Of a DNA stretch of 64,000 bases, positions 9,747 to 22,036 are shown piece by piece (within the stretch, counting starts at the first letter, position 1; each line of letters starts with the position of its first letter). The translations under genes and the position numbers were made by a program. The notes beneath the pieces are model-generated. The model was not told the DNA's origin. It did no database searches and was given only the letters and a program-made list of their open reading frames with translations. The DNA lies in the NCBI RefSeq assembly GCF_019175385.1, contig NC_083344.1:63736782-63800781 (forward strand), read 5' to 3'. The DNA is from Lycium barbarum (lineage: Eukaryota > Streptophyta > Magnoliopsida > Solanales > Solanaceae).

Positions 9747-10910
9747 TGGATCAAGACCATAAATTTAATTTTAAGGGATCACCCGCAAGAGCTAAGATTA
9801 ATGCAGAATTTTTTACACCCAGATGGGAACCATTTAGAAAATGGTTTTGTTAGCAAGTTTGAATAGTAACGAAATAACAATTTTCCAAGAAGAATTTTAT
9901 AAAGATCTTTCCAAAGCCAATAATATTATATCTTTTGTTCCTTGGTTTATGACCAAATATGTCGGAAATTATATTTCTGTATTGGAAAGAGAATATAAAT
10001 TGACTAATGGAGAAATTATTCATACAATATTTCCTCCACAACAGTCCTTTCAAATTGGTAAGGATGATAAAGTCCTTCATTTTGCAGCTTTTTCAAAATT
10101 ATTTGAAACTGATACTTTGCAAGTTACTTGTAGGCATATTAATAATATACTGAAAAAACAAAATTATGCTAATATTTGTATGAATATTTTGGGTGAACAA
10201 ATTCTTTCACTACATTAATATGCCTATACAGAATTGACAAATTATTTTTCGAAATTGAAAAATTACATGATTCTGCTCTTAATAAAGGGAAAAAAAGGAG
10301 ACCATTGCCACTCCTAGTATACAGCCTCCACTGGCAATCAAGGATTTTAAGTTAAAACCTTTTTCAGAATTAGAACAAATGCTTGATGAAAAATTCAAAG
10401 GTTTACTAATTCGTCCTTTAATAGAAGAGGATGATGGTTTTTCCGATCAAGATTATAGAACCAGAGTATCGGAAGAAATACATAAAATATCAGAGGCTTA
10501 TGCAGTAAAGCCTACTCAAAGGATGTACTACTATTCTCGCCCTACTCCTCAAGATGTTTTCCTTGAAGAACATGACCATATTATTACCAATAGTTTTAGT
10601 GGTTAAGAAATATATGAATGGAATATAGATGATTATAGTGAAAGACAAATTTATTGTACGGTACATAGAATGCTAATGTATAGTACAATTTGCAAGGCCA
10701 ATGGCAATAATGAACACAATATTGCTGAAATGATTGATGCGAGTTTTACTGGACAATTAAAAGGATGGTGAGATAATTATTTAACCCAGCAAGATGGTGG
10801 TAAGATTTTAACCGTGGTCAAAATAGAACAACAAGGTCAGGAAGGATCTGTTCAGGTACCAAATGTTATTTATACACTAGTTATTAATTTTATAGAACAT
10901 TTCTTAGGAA
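9746..10910 (+). pseudogene. Endogenous pararetrovirus: coat-protein-region remnant, part 1
   Basis: A second frame opens at ATG 9746, overlapping the upstream stop by one base, and closes after about 35 codons. The downstream sequence is recognisable only by changing frame: a segment at 9841-10218, a segment at 10379-10606 (ending near EHDHIITNSFSG), and then a stretch with ICKANGNNEHNIAEM and FTGQLKGW near 10690-10770. These match the coat region preceding the zinc knuckle in caulimovirid-like genomic polyproteins. Several stops and frameshifts make it non-functional. It ends at an LTR insertion (target duplication GATGG, 10911-10915) and resumes at 19519. Confidence 0.65.
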
Positions 10911-11310
10911 GATGGTGTCACGATCTATTTTGCCTAAGCCGTGCGCGCACTTACCTTCCCATCTCGGTAAGCGAACCCTCAACCCAACAATGAATAATTA
11001 CATAAAAGAATGAAATTAAGCAACGGAATAGAATAAATACGTAAGTCTCACGATATATATATATATATAAAGTATAGAATAGTGCGGAATAATAATAACA
11101 CCCCCAGGGTCTAGTCTGAATAACACAAGAGCATCTAAAAGGGAAATACTACAAATTTGGAATAATAATACATAAAGTGTCTATGTCTCTGAATAGAATA
11201 GGACATAAGATGGAGAAGTCTTCAAGGCGCCGACAACCATGCTCACCCTAGAAACTCGAGAATAGAGCTGAAGCGACTATCAGTCACGCGTCACGGAAGT
11301 GGATCTGACT

Positions 11311-11377
11311 TGATACTCTGCATTCATAAAAGAATGCAACAAGTGCAGGTCAGTACAAAAAAACAGTACTGGTAGGC
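11311..11377 (-). promoter_or_regulatory. Three-hairpin LTR module (C1, variant third stem)
   Basis: The first stem is AGTACTG/CAGTACT-like with an A-rich loop. The third stem is replaced by GCATTC/GAATGC, a different but perfect pairing at the equivalent place. Confidence 0.5.
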
Positions 11378-13734
11378 ATCATCAGCCGACAGCTAACACA
11401 ATCCAGATAATAAAGCAGATAAGCAAATAAACCAACAAGTATAAGCCAAACGTAATCAAATCCATGTACACGTCATTGCCTAAGTAAACATCTAATCCCA
11501 AATGTGCCAAGTCCAAATCCAACATCACAAGTACATCACCATACATCTCAAAATCAAGCCATAATGCAATGCAATGCGATAGTGTATGAATGCAATGCAC
11601 TGCCATGCAAATGTTGTGTACACATGTACTCCGGACGGAAATATCAACGTCTTAGTAGAACAACCTAGTGTGACTCGCGAAGTCTAAGTGCCACTTGTCC
11701 CGGATCTTTGCCCATAGAGTGTTCTCACCGGCACCACTCTGGGGGACCCACGGAGTCCATGCACTATCAACGATTCCGGAACTAACATCAGATATCGGCT
11801 ATGCAATCAACGATTCTGGAACTAACATCGGATATCGTCCATCTCACGTCACTCAAATCAAAGAGTTTTATCAAGTATCAATTTCACTCAATCAACGATT
11901 CCGGAATTAACATCAGACATCGGCCATCTCACGTCACTCAACCAAAATAGTTAACAACTATCAATTTCACTCAATCAACCATTCCAGAATTAACATCGAA
12001 CATCGGCCATCTCACGTCACTCAATTAAAAGAGTTTTATCAAGTATCATCAGTATCCCAACAGTGTATCATGAAAATGAGAATGCGTGCAATGCATGAAT
12101 CAACATCAATAATCATGCTCAATATCACAAGTACCAACAGTGGGTACGCCTACAATATATCCAAATCACAAGTACCAACAGTGGGTACGTGTTACACCCC
12201 GTACCTCGGAGAAGCACTGATTAAATTTGAATGTAAGTATATCGAGCTATGGCTAGGTAAAACAACTTTGGATTGTAAGAAACGAAGCATTATTAAGTAT
12301 ATTATTTAAGTAAAGGATGAATCATGATCTTGTAAGTCGTAACCGGGAAGGACAACCTTGGAACCAAAGGACATGACCATTATTAAGTATTATTAATGAT
12401 AAATATCATGTATGGAGAGTTTCGGAAGATTCCGAGATCAAGCAAATCGAAGAAAATAAGTTTGGCGAAAATTTGGAAAAAGTTGGCAGGATTTTGGGCA
12501 GATTTTTAGTCAAGTTTGAAGTGGTATATCTCCTAGTATATTAGGAGTCTTAAGGTGTTTCAAAAGCCTAAAATGAATTTCATCGAGTCTAGTTTCCAAC
12601 GCAACAAACCGCTCATCGATATAACATCGGAGTAGAGAATTATGAACGTTACAAGTTAGGCTGATAGAGCAAAAACGCGTGCTAGTGTAACCGACTTGCT
12701 ACAGTACTGCTACAGTACTGCACAGTGACCCGACCTGAATTTAGAACCTTATAAAAGGGTCAAGACCCAATTTTGTTTCGCCAAAAATCAGAAAAAAGGC
12801 TCAGCACACACAAAGGGCAATTATGTCATAAAAAGTTGAGGGTTTGAAGTGATTTTGGTTAATCGAGGCTCGGGTAGCGTTTTGCGGAGGATTTTGGCTT
12901 GGATTCAAGGTGGACGTTGAAGATATTGATGTTTGAACAAGAATAAGGTATGAATCTCTCCTTATTAAGATTACCTTTGGTTTATTCACGAAGATAAAGT
13001 CATTAAATAATCGTATAGCGGGTTGGTTAGTTGTGGAAATTGGAAAAACGTCGTAAGGGATATTTTATGGTACATATTGGTGTCCGAAATGATGTTATTG
13101 TCATTGTTGTTGTTGTTGTTGTTGGTTGCTGAATCATAATTTTGGGCTAGGCATATAAACAGGGGAGATGCTGCCGAATTTCGGTAACTCTAGAAAGATT
13201 TATTTGAAGGATTAAGACAAGCGTATAAAGGTGAATCTAACAATAGTATAAATTTTCTTGAATATAGATTTACGAGCCTGGGAGGACAAGCGTTGAGTAG
13301 TTAAAGCTAAGGCGACCAAAAAGGTATGTTAAGGCTCGTCCCTTTCTTTCAAAGGCATGATCCTTATGTTATGATTCCATAAATGTTTCCATAACCTCCT
13401 TGTTTTCAAAAGCTAGAAGTTCATGATTCTTAAAGCTTCTCATGATGTTAAAGATGAGAATGATTCCTTGATGATTACGATGGAAATGATGATTTTATGT
13501 TTAAAGGTTCCAAGTTTATGATTTCAATGTTAAGTTATTTCATGATTTTCTCAATTTTATTCATTGTTGTTGATCTCACCTTATGTTACTTGTTCCTTCA
13601 AGGTGAGATATAGCGATAATGATGTTCCATAATATAAATCGGAGGTTACCGACCTTACGTCACTCCGATAAAGAAGTAACATTCAATTGGGCTCTCATGC
13701 ATGTTATATGTATTTATATATGTGTAATTTAGAT

Positions 13735-13980
13735 ACTTATCGAGCCTTAATGGACGGACAAGATACTATATATATTTCACCGCGCCTTAATGACCAGACA
13801 AGATACTATATATAACACCGCGCCTACATGGCCGGACAAGACCGCGCCTTAATGGTCGGACAAGATGCTATATATATTTCACCGCTTCTTAATGGCCGGA
13901 CAAGACCGCGCCTTAATGGTCGGACAAGATGCTATATATATATTACTGCGCCTTAACGGCCGGACAAGATATTATATATG
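13735..13980 (+). repeat. Minisatellite in LTR N1
   Basis: About seven imperfect units built on CCGCGCCTTAATGGCCGG followed by ACAAGATACTATATATA. Unit length alternates between about 25 and 40 bp. Related units occur at 20131-20340 in LTR G. Confidence 0.85.
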
Positions 13981-14142
13981 TATATATGGAAAAGTCTTTC
14001 TTTCAAAAAGCTAATCATGCAGGACATCCACCTTAAAAAGGCATTCAGAGGCACGGGTTGATCTCTTTTATATTACTTTATCTTCATACTTTCATTATAT
14101 TATTTTCCATGTTCGGTATCTCTTACTATGTTAATATGCATG

Positions 14143-14214
14143 CCTTACATACTCAGTACACTGTTCGTACTGACATCCCTTCTTGTGGACGATGCGTTCA
14201 TGCCCGCAGGTTCA
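14143..14214 (+). promoter_or_regulatory. Three-hairpin LTR module (N1)
   Basis: The first stem AGTAC/GTACT is kept. The middle stem is short (TCC/GGA region) and the third keeps GCG/CGC pairing ahead of GCAGG. Confidence 0.55.
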
Positions 14215-14244
14215 GTTAGTCATTCGGATGAGACAGACCAGTAG

Positions 14245-17200
14245 TGTTACACTCCGTAAGAGTCCGTGCTATTTTAATTAAGAAAACAAAGGATGAGTTA
14301 AGAAAGTTAATCGAGTTAGTAAGAATATCGTTATATATATATATGGTTTCCTTAAGTATCCCGAGGTGACATCGTAACCTAAAGGATTTGAAATCGCGTT
14401 ATGAGCGTATATGAGGTAATGTGAGTGCCCTTTTAAAGTATTTGAGATTATTAGTAATGATATAGAAGATGGATAAAAGATATGAATATATATTTGCGAT
14501 TGGAGTTTCGTCGAAGCTTCGTAAGTTCTCTAGTTACGTTTAAGGTTATTGTGATTCTCCGGACCCTTCGAGATGTGTATGGATTGTTATGTATGTATGT
14601 GAGTATGTATATGTATGTATAAGAGGTTACATGAGGGTCGGAAGAGGATTAGAAGTTAAACGAATCTGAACGAAATGAATCCGAACAACTTCAGAAAAAT
14701 CTCGGACCAGATTTTTAGCCCATATTATTGGAGGCATATCTCCTAGTATATGAGGAATTTTAAGGTGTTTCAAAAGCCTAAAGTTAAGTTCATCGAGTCT
14801 AGTTTCCAACGCAACAAAGCACTCGTCAAAATGATATTTGGATAAGGACATATGGACGATGCAATTTGCGCTGGCAGGGCGGCAAGTTTGGACCCGACCC
14901 AAACACTAATGTTTCGGCCCATGAGGCCCATTAACATTAATATATATAGCAAATTCATTTGAGGGCTGATAAATTTCAGCTAAGATCCTCCAAAAACATT
15001 AGAGAGAGAGAGAGAGAGAGAGCTCCTAGGCTAAGGAAGCCATTTTGATCAAAATCCGAGCCCCGAATCCCGAAGCTCATGAAGAGAAAAGCGTTGTACG
15101 TTGCGTTGCCTTCAATTTGAGATAAATATTGGTCTTGGGGAATGCAATTTTCGTGGTTGAGCTGCTGCTAAGGTATTTATAAGATTCCTTTTATGTTATT
15201 AAAGTATTTATTTAGAGTTTTAACGAATTAGAACGGAGAAAACAGCATTATAAACTCGTTTGTTGTTTTGTTGAGATTTATGGATTAGGGGCTGTTTTAA
15301 TTGAAATTGATGGACTGATTTGAATTAATATTTTGGTTGTTGTAATCATAGATTATGTGATGAGAATGAAAGAATTTAAAGGTTAGAGTTGGAGTTAAAA
15401 TTGTTGTGGGTTGTTGTAAGGATTATAGAGATAATAATGTGGTTTAGTTGCATATGAATAGATGATGTGGTGTCGTGTGGCTGCTGTTGTATTTCCCTGA
15501 AATTTGCTGAAAAGATTGCATGAAATAAGGTATAAGAAGTGCATATGGGCTGCTTGGTGTATTGTAAGTGTTCGTTAGAATTTCGGGCATCGTTATGTTA
15601 TAGTTGGGGGCTGTTTTGATATGTTGTTGTTCTTGTTGAAATAAAAGAATTGAAGATATGGTTGTGTCCATATGTTATTGTTGGTATTTCTGTGTCAACA
15701 GGAGAGCAATTGGAAATTCGGATAGGCGAATATATAGGGGAAATGCTGCTGAAATTTTTGTAGACAAGTACCGGTTAGAATTGGATTTCTAAGTACTTGT
15801 AGCTAATATTTGGTAATTGATAATATTATTGTAGATATTGGAGAGCCCGAGACTTGAGTCGGGATTTGGTTAGCGAGCGATTGAGGTATGTAACGCCTAC
15901 CTTTCTTTCTTTTGGCATGACTTTTTTGGAATGAACAAATAACGTATAAGTATGCTCCTAAAGAAAATCCTATTCTTAGAGCCACTAGGATGGCTAACAT
16001 CTTTGACTTCAATAAGCTATTCCATATGGCTAGATACATATTTTATGATGTTCAAAGATCCTATTTGTTATGTTCCGAATGTTGTTCGAAAGAAAGAAAA
16101 ACGAGAAGACTAAGGCCTTTGATGACTATTTCGACATGAAAATATGGTCTTAAAGTCCCCATTTGATTTGATCCATAATGTTATCCGCAAGTTTCCTAGT
16201 ATGATTATGTGATCCGTAATGATGTCCGAAAAACATTTGATATGGCTAAAGTTTTGGATACATATATTTTGATACATACATATGATCTTAAAGGCTCCAT
16301 TTGATTTGCTCCATAGTAATGGTTGAAAGTTCGCCTAATATGAATGTCACTTGAAATTCCGAAAAGAGTTTCTGAAATGCTTTTAGAAAGTTCTGTACTT
16401 CAAAAGTTTGTAACTTTCGTATACTAACTCCGATTGACCCGAAACTGATTTCTGAGCCGTCGGATGCAGTAAATATATTTGTTCATCAAGTTTTGAAATT
16501 TATTTTATTTTTTTATTATGCATATGGTTTCCGCACTACTCTGCTCGTTCCTACTACTATGATATCGTTTGCCGGATCCCGGGCCGGTTTTGTGATCGTT
16601 TGCACCATGTATATTCGGCAGTATGATGTGTTACAGTTCCCGAGTTCCTCGTCATAGGGCCGGGTACCGCTTATATACAGCGTTATGATGTGATATGGCA
16701 TATGATATGTTTTGATGTTGTGATATGATATGATGATATGATATGTTCGGGGATTGTACGGAGATTTGAAACCTTCTGGAGTATGATGTGTTGTGGCGCC
16801 AGCGTCGGAGTGGCGACCACGTTCCTGAGCCTTATGCATGATTTTTATTTGCATTACTTATGTTTTTAAAACATGTTTGATATACTGGTTCTGTAACCGC
16901 TTTCCATACTCTTTATTTCAGTTCTGATTTGGATTACTGTACCTCATGCTTTACATACTCAGTACATATTTCGTACTGACCCCCTTTCTTCGGGGGCTGC
17001 GTTTCATGCCCGCAGGTACAGACATTCGTTTTGGTGATCCTCCAGTATAGGATACATATTCTGCCACTTGGAGTACTCCTTTTGATCCGGAGCTCATATT
17101 TTGGTACATATCTTCTGTTATACACGTTCTGTATATGTATGGCTGTTTGGGTACGACGGGGCCCTGTCCCGTCATATGTTTCTGTTATGTTTTGTAGAGG

Positions 17201-17530
17201 CCTGTAATCATATGTGTGGGTCATGGGTCATGTTTATTCGTTTCTATTTATGATCTGTGCCTTAAGCGGTCCCGGTTGCTGTTATGGCGAAAACGGCCCA
17301 TATGTTTGTATATGTTTGTAAATCTGGGCGATGTGTATTCCGCCAGCCTACCGGATTTGATATGATATTTCTGTACAGGAAACCGCTTAAGATGACATTT
17401 GTTCTTAGTATCTGTTTGAAATAAAGTATGTTAAGTCTGAATAAATCTTTGATATGTCGATTTGGTATGTAAGTCAGTTTGGGTGTCCAAATAGGACACT
17501 AGTCACGGCCCATGGGGCTGGGTCGTGACA
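14245..17530 (+). mobile_element. Solo LTR N2 (3.3 kb), innermost of the triple nest
   Basis: Begins TGTTACACTCCG and ends GGGTCGTGACA, with AGTAG duplicated at 14240-14244 and 17531-17535. It inserted in LTR N1 about 30 bp past the N1 hairpin module. One set of LTR landmarks is seen: an inverted repeat TAATGTT/AACATTA (14907-14939) upstream of a TATATATA box, an (AG)n run at 15000-15022, a worn palindrome block near 15735, GAGGTATGTAAC near 15884 and hairpins at 16949-17021. There is no primer site or coding region. Confidence 0.92.
16949..17021 (+). promoter_or_regulatory. Three-hairpin LTR module (N2)
   Basis: All three stems are perfect: AGTAC/GTACT, CCCCC/GGGGG, CTGCG/CGCAG. Nearly identical to the copy in LTR A although the rest of the two LTRs differs widely. 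Confidence 0.7.
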
Positions 17531-19518
17531 AGTAGGATCTCCTCAGCAGCAGTCAGTGAGCTCCACTTGATCCGGAGCTGCAGCTTTTGGTATGCTATTT
17601 AGGATGTGTACAGATGTGGGTATGATAGGGCCTTGTCCTGTCTTTCTACAGCTAGGCTCCATAGAGGTCTGTAGACAGTTGAATATAGTGGGAATATCAT
17701 GTAGCTTTGTGGTCTCCTATTTTCCGTACAACGTATGTAGTGGCCATGTTGGACTGTGTTGTCATCCGTTGCACGTATGCCTATATATACATATCCATGT
17801 GTATAAATTATGAGTTTTTCGAGATCGAGTTTATTGCATAAATTTTGCAGCAGATGCTATCGCTCAGATATGAGTTAGAAATGGGCCACGACGTTATTCA
17901 GCATATAGCAAGTACGAGTTTAGGGGTGCTTGGTCAGCAGTGATCGGGCATTCGTCACGGTCCATGGGTTTGGATCGTGACAGTACGCCAACAATATCAT
18001 AATCAAGATGATAAAACCAATCCAACATCTATCAACAACTCATGGCATCAAGCCAACCCAATAGAATAATCAATTCACACATAACGGGGTGGCTAGCCCT
18101 AAACACACAACAGGGCCCAAACTAAGGCAATATCCATCCCAACTTCGTACCCGAAGGTTTACATGCTATCTCCAACAATATAATCTAAATATGTGCCTCG
18201 CTATATGAAGTCTTACCAAGGGTAAGCCATAACCTACCTGGATGGCCGAACCGCAACACCAATAACTCACTCATTTGCCTTGCCTTTCCACTGAACCCCA
18301 GAACCAAAGTAGTCTAAGCATAATCGAATTCTAGATTAGAAATCATGAAGAATGATACTAATATTGCTACTATTCAATTTAGGGCAATTCTAACCCTAGA
18401 AATTGAAGAAACGAGCCCACAAGGGCAAAACGGGAAATTTAGAAGAAAAATGCCAAATTAAGTACTAGGTAATCATAACCCAACCACTAATTGCTGATTT
18501 AACTCAAGGATTAGCCTAATTTTTAATTTCAAGCAAAACCCCCAAATTGGGTATAAACCCTAATTCTTTGATTTCAAAATTCAACACTAGAAATGGAAGA
18601 TATAGGATTAACAATCTTAGATTTGTCAAAATCTAACATAGACACCATAAATTTATCATTAATAAGCCTAGGGACAATGTTCATCAAAACCCTCTTCCAA
18701 CTTCCATCACGAAGGGCTTATTAAAGGGAAGGGGAGAATCTAAGATAATTATGATTAAAGAAAGAGTAAAGGAATAAGCAAGATTTACCTACAAGGATAT
18801 CTCCAAAATATCTCCATGAACTGTTCCCTAAAGCTCAAATTTCGAAATGCGAAATAATGAGGGTCTAAAGGCTTTTAACGCTTCATTAATTTTACAAACT
18901 GCTTGTCACCCGCTTTAGCAGCACTAGGACCACCCCAGCGGTGCCGCTTCAGTGGTCAAGGCAAAAAGCCTTGGACCGCTCCAGCGGTACCGCTGCCGCG
19001 GTGCTGGTGCCGCCAAAGCGGGCACCAGACACCAGAAACTTATCCCAATTTCACCAATTGATCTGATTTTTCGACTAGTTTTTGTTGCCATCTGCTCACA
19101 TACCATACACATAGACACATATAAAAACACTCTACGAACACGCCCATGGCCTCGGAATTCCCAACGGAGGTCTCGTTGACCAAGTCAACCCTCGATGCCT
19201 GAATTCCAATTTTCTAACCCAAGTCCCAGGATGCATCCGAGTGCATTGGGAACCAAATAAAATGCACACAAAGGTTCTAAACGATCATCCGGACCTCTAA
19301 GAATCGACGGAATTCCGAAAAAGGTCTGTTTACCCAAAAGTCAACTTTAGGTCAACCATTTTTCACTTTAAGCCTATATTTCACAAAAGTTGTCCGAATC
19401 CGATCTATACACCTCAGGAAGCATGCCAACGGTCCCCTCGGTTAAAAAATGAGCTAATCAATGCTCAAGAAAGGGTGAAAATGCCGAAAAGACTATAACG
19501 ACCAAACGGGTCATTACA

Positions 19519-20128
19519 GATGGTCTGATAATAATGAAATCATTAGAACTTTGCTTCAAATATCTGAGATGCAAAACCATTATCTCATTTAGGTGGTACA
19601 AGGATGTATTCCTTAGTAGGGTCATGGAATTACCTAAGTGTAATGATGCTCATTGGAAGTCCAAATTCATAGATATACTACTCGCCCTTTTTGCAGAACG
19701 AGTAAGAAAAGCTCTTAGAAAAGGAGAAGCTAGCATTGATTATGATGCATATACTTATGGTAAGTTAATAGGGATGTGTATGCAAGAAGGTCTAGCCTTA
19801 TGCAATGAGATTAAGCTGAATCAGCAAATTAAGAGACATGGTCTAAATGAAAGACAACAATTAGGAGAATTTTGTAGAAATTTGGCATGGATATTCCACA
19901 GACCAAAGCGCCTCATAGGCATAAGAAAAAGAAAAACGATTTCCAAGCCTGGAAAGAGAAATGCTTGCAAAAGAAAGCAAGAAGAAAAAAAGAATTTTGA
20001 AAACGGAAGGATTTTGTTAAATCCAAAAATCCAAAATCCTATTATAAGTGCTGCAAAGTTGGTCATTATTATAAAGACTGCAAAGTTAAGGAAAAAATTA
20101 AGAGCCTTAACATTGATGATGATTTAAA
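19519..20128 (+). pseudogene. Endogenous pararetrovirus: coat-region remnant, part 2, with damaged zinc knuckle
   Basis: The sequence resumes after the duplicated GATGG. A long open stretch (19534-20127) reads RWYKDVFLSRVMELPKCND and then SIDYDAYTYGKLIGMC, again the coat region of caulimovirid-like polyproteins. A frameshift follows; in the other frame (20040-20084) a CCHC-type knuckle can be seen ending CKVGHYYKDC, with its first Cys position occupied by Tyr (TAT). It ends abruptly at about 20128 against an LTR fragment, so the protease and reverse transcriptase are absent. Continuity with the part before 10911 follows from the matching frame content and the target duplication. Confidence 0.68.
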
Positions 20129-20985
20129 GTAACCGCGCCTATTTGGCCGGGCATGTCACCGCGAATGCGTGCTGCATATGATTCCACCGTGCCTATTTGG
20201 CCGAGCATATCACCGCGAATGCGGGCTGCATATGATTCTACCGCGCCTAGATGGCCGGGCATGTCACCGCTAAGGCGGGCTGTTATGTTTACACCGAGCC
20301 TAATGGGTCGGGCATGATCATCATTAGTGGGCGGCATATGAGGATTACCCGGACGCGGGTAATGATGCGGAGTACGATGTGACGATGTACGTGATGAAGT
20401 ATGGGATGATGAATGTGATGATATATGAGATATGACAAAACACATACTATGATGATGTAAAATATGATATATGTAAAAAGTATGTTGCTTATAACACTCA
20501 AGCAGGTAATATCTTTTCTTATGATTCATGATGCTTCTATGACATTGTTCATTTCATTCCTGCCTTACATACTCAGTACAATGTTCGTACTGACGTCCGT
20601 TTTCTTTGGACGTTGTGTTCATGCCCATAGGTAGATAGGGAGGAGATCTTGCTCCGGACTCTTAGAAGCTGACAGCTGACTGAAAGCACTCCTTTGTTCC
20701 GGAGGTTCTTATGATGATTCTTTTGTGTATATTGGTATATGTCATTTCATAGAGGCTCGTAGATACTCAATGTGGGTTATGTGGCTTCACGACGTGAACA
20801 TTGCGTAAATGTATTGATATATGTTATTGTATAAAAGCATTATGTTTTGTAATGAAAAGCAGTTCTTTATAATATGAGCATGAAATCAACAAATGATTAT
20901 TGAATGAGTCTAAGAAGTAATAATATGAGCAGTGCTCAGTGGTTAGCCCCGGGTACCCGCCACGGCCCCTAGCTGGGTCGTGACA
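20129..20985 (+). mobile_element. LTR G: 5'-truncated 3' fragment of a gypsy LTR
   Basis: The right end CTGGGTCGTGACA is typical of the LTRs here, but no TG start exists. The fragment begins directly in a minisatellite (about four units of 50-54 bp containing GGCCGGGCATG, 20131-20340) fused to the pararetroviral remnant. The three-hairpin module is at 20563-20634. Confidence 0.8.
20563..20634 (+). promoter_or_regulatory. Three-hairpin LTR module (G, compensated middle stem)
   Basis: The middle stem is ACGTCC/GGACGT, perfect, where A and N2 have CCCCC/GGGGG. Both sides have changed together. Confidence 0.65.
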
Positions 20986-21381
20986 ATTTTTATCTATAAA
21001 TAAAAATTGTATTCCTACAAAATCATAAAAATACGAAAATATTTTTCAATTAGTTATGTTTCGTTTGCCGAGTTGTAGTTATCAGGCTTTATCATGTTCA
21101 TAGAATATCAACCACTTGCATCTCTTTGATATCTGCTAATTTTCCTACCAAACTTACTTCCTCACCAAAAAAAAATTCTTTAAAAAGTATCCAATTATAG
21201 GATGAAGAAACTTTAATAATTATGAAAACTTATCAACAAGATATGATTAACCCACAATTACAGTAAATTAATTATATAGTAGACAAACGTGGCTCAAATT
21301 ATCCTTATTTGATAAAAGTTATGCACTATTTTTATATATTTTGAGTTTGGGCCCGAGCTTAGCACGGGCCTAGTGCAGCTA

Positions 21382-21447
<66 letters not shown>

Positions 21448-22036
21448 AAAAACTGTTGTACATTTCGGCAGAAGAAACTAAACATACTATACATAAGAAA
21501 TCTTATGTATCGGGTGATTTGAGTGTGATCTGCCCTTTATTTGAATTTGCAGTTGCATCATATCTTTTTTATTCTTGTGGTTCTGATTCTGAGTGAAGGT
21601 ATCTAAGCTTTATCAATGTTAAGAATCTTCCTACATGTTGATAGGAGCTCTTGAAAGCTATTTAGCTGCATTATATTCTCCCCTGCAAATGCCAAGTTTT
21701 TTTTTAAAGCAAAGACCACCAATCAACTGGTGGCAATTTATTAAAAAAACAAAACAGTCTTACAGAAACTAACCAAAATTAGTTAGCTGAAAAAGTACGG
21801 AAAAAGAAACAAAAGAAACCAGTACTTGGATAAACACCAATCCTGATTACCAAAAAACAAAGAAAAATGGGAAGAAAGCAGCTTGATGATGTACAAATGT
21901 CCAGCAGCCTTGATTTGATGCCATTTATGAACACTTTAGAAATCTCATCAGGTGCATGGAATCAAAACCAACTGAATGTGCTTCAGGCAAATGTAAACAA
22001 CTTGCATATTGTCATGCCCTAAATCCGACCCTGGCG
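20986..22036. other. Unclassified AT-rich interval
   Basis: No coding region or element terminus is recognised. It contains a (TA)n run (21388-21445) just after the inverted words GGGCCCGAGCTTAGCACGGG (near 21350) and an A-rich stretch near 21700-21860 with a small ACCACCAATC/GGTGG hairpin. Confidence 0.6.
21388..21445. repeat. (TA)n microsatellite
   Basis: About 58 bp of uninterrupted alternating TA. Confidence 0.98.

Larger units (their letters stand above)
12190..17982 (+). mobile_element. Solo LTR N1 (arms 12190-14239 and 17536-17982), split by nested N2
   Basis: Begins TGTTACACCCCG and ends GGATCGTGACA, with GTACG duplicated at 12185-12189 and 17983-17987. Without N2 it is about 2.5 kb. 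U3 holds two CAGTACTG palindromes (12702-12709, 12713-12720) just before TTATAAAAG (about 12749). The palindrome block is near 13165, GGTATGTTAAGG near 13323, a minisatellite at 13735-13980 and the three-hairpin module at 14143-14214. No coding or primer site is present. It interrupts LTR C1 inside its 40-bp tandem repeats. Confidence 0.92.
10916..19518 (-). mobile_element. Solo LTR C1 (arms 10916-12189 and 17988-19518), split by nested N1
   Basis: On the minus strand it begins TGTAATGACCCG and ends with a terminal GTGACA (TGTCACGA on the plus strand at 10916). GATGG flanks it at 10911-10915 and 19519-19523. The two arms sum to about 2805 bp, close to the 2792-bp LTR of element C (22037-24828), with which they align along their length. 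There is no primer site, polypurine tract or coding sequence, so it is a solo LTR left by LTR-LTR recombination. It sits in the pararetroviral coat region. Tandem units (about 85 bp and about 40 bp) occupy 11755-12060 and 12120-12189. U3 carries CAAGGC/GCCTTG and AGCGGTACCGCT (18957-18994). Confidence 0.9.

Noticed and set aside
13735..13980. CRISPR-like array
   Set aside because: Plant LTR context, imperfect units with no unique spacers, and no cas genes.
20986..22036. Possible MITE or Helitron
   Set aside because: GC-rich inverted words occur near 21350, but no terminal inverted repeats, target duplication or Helitron end could be identified.
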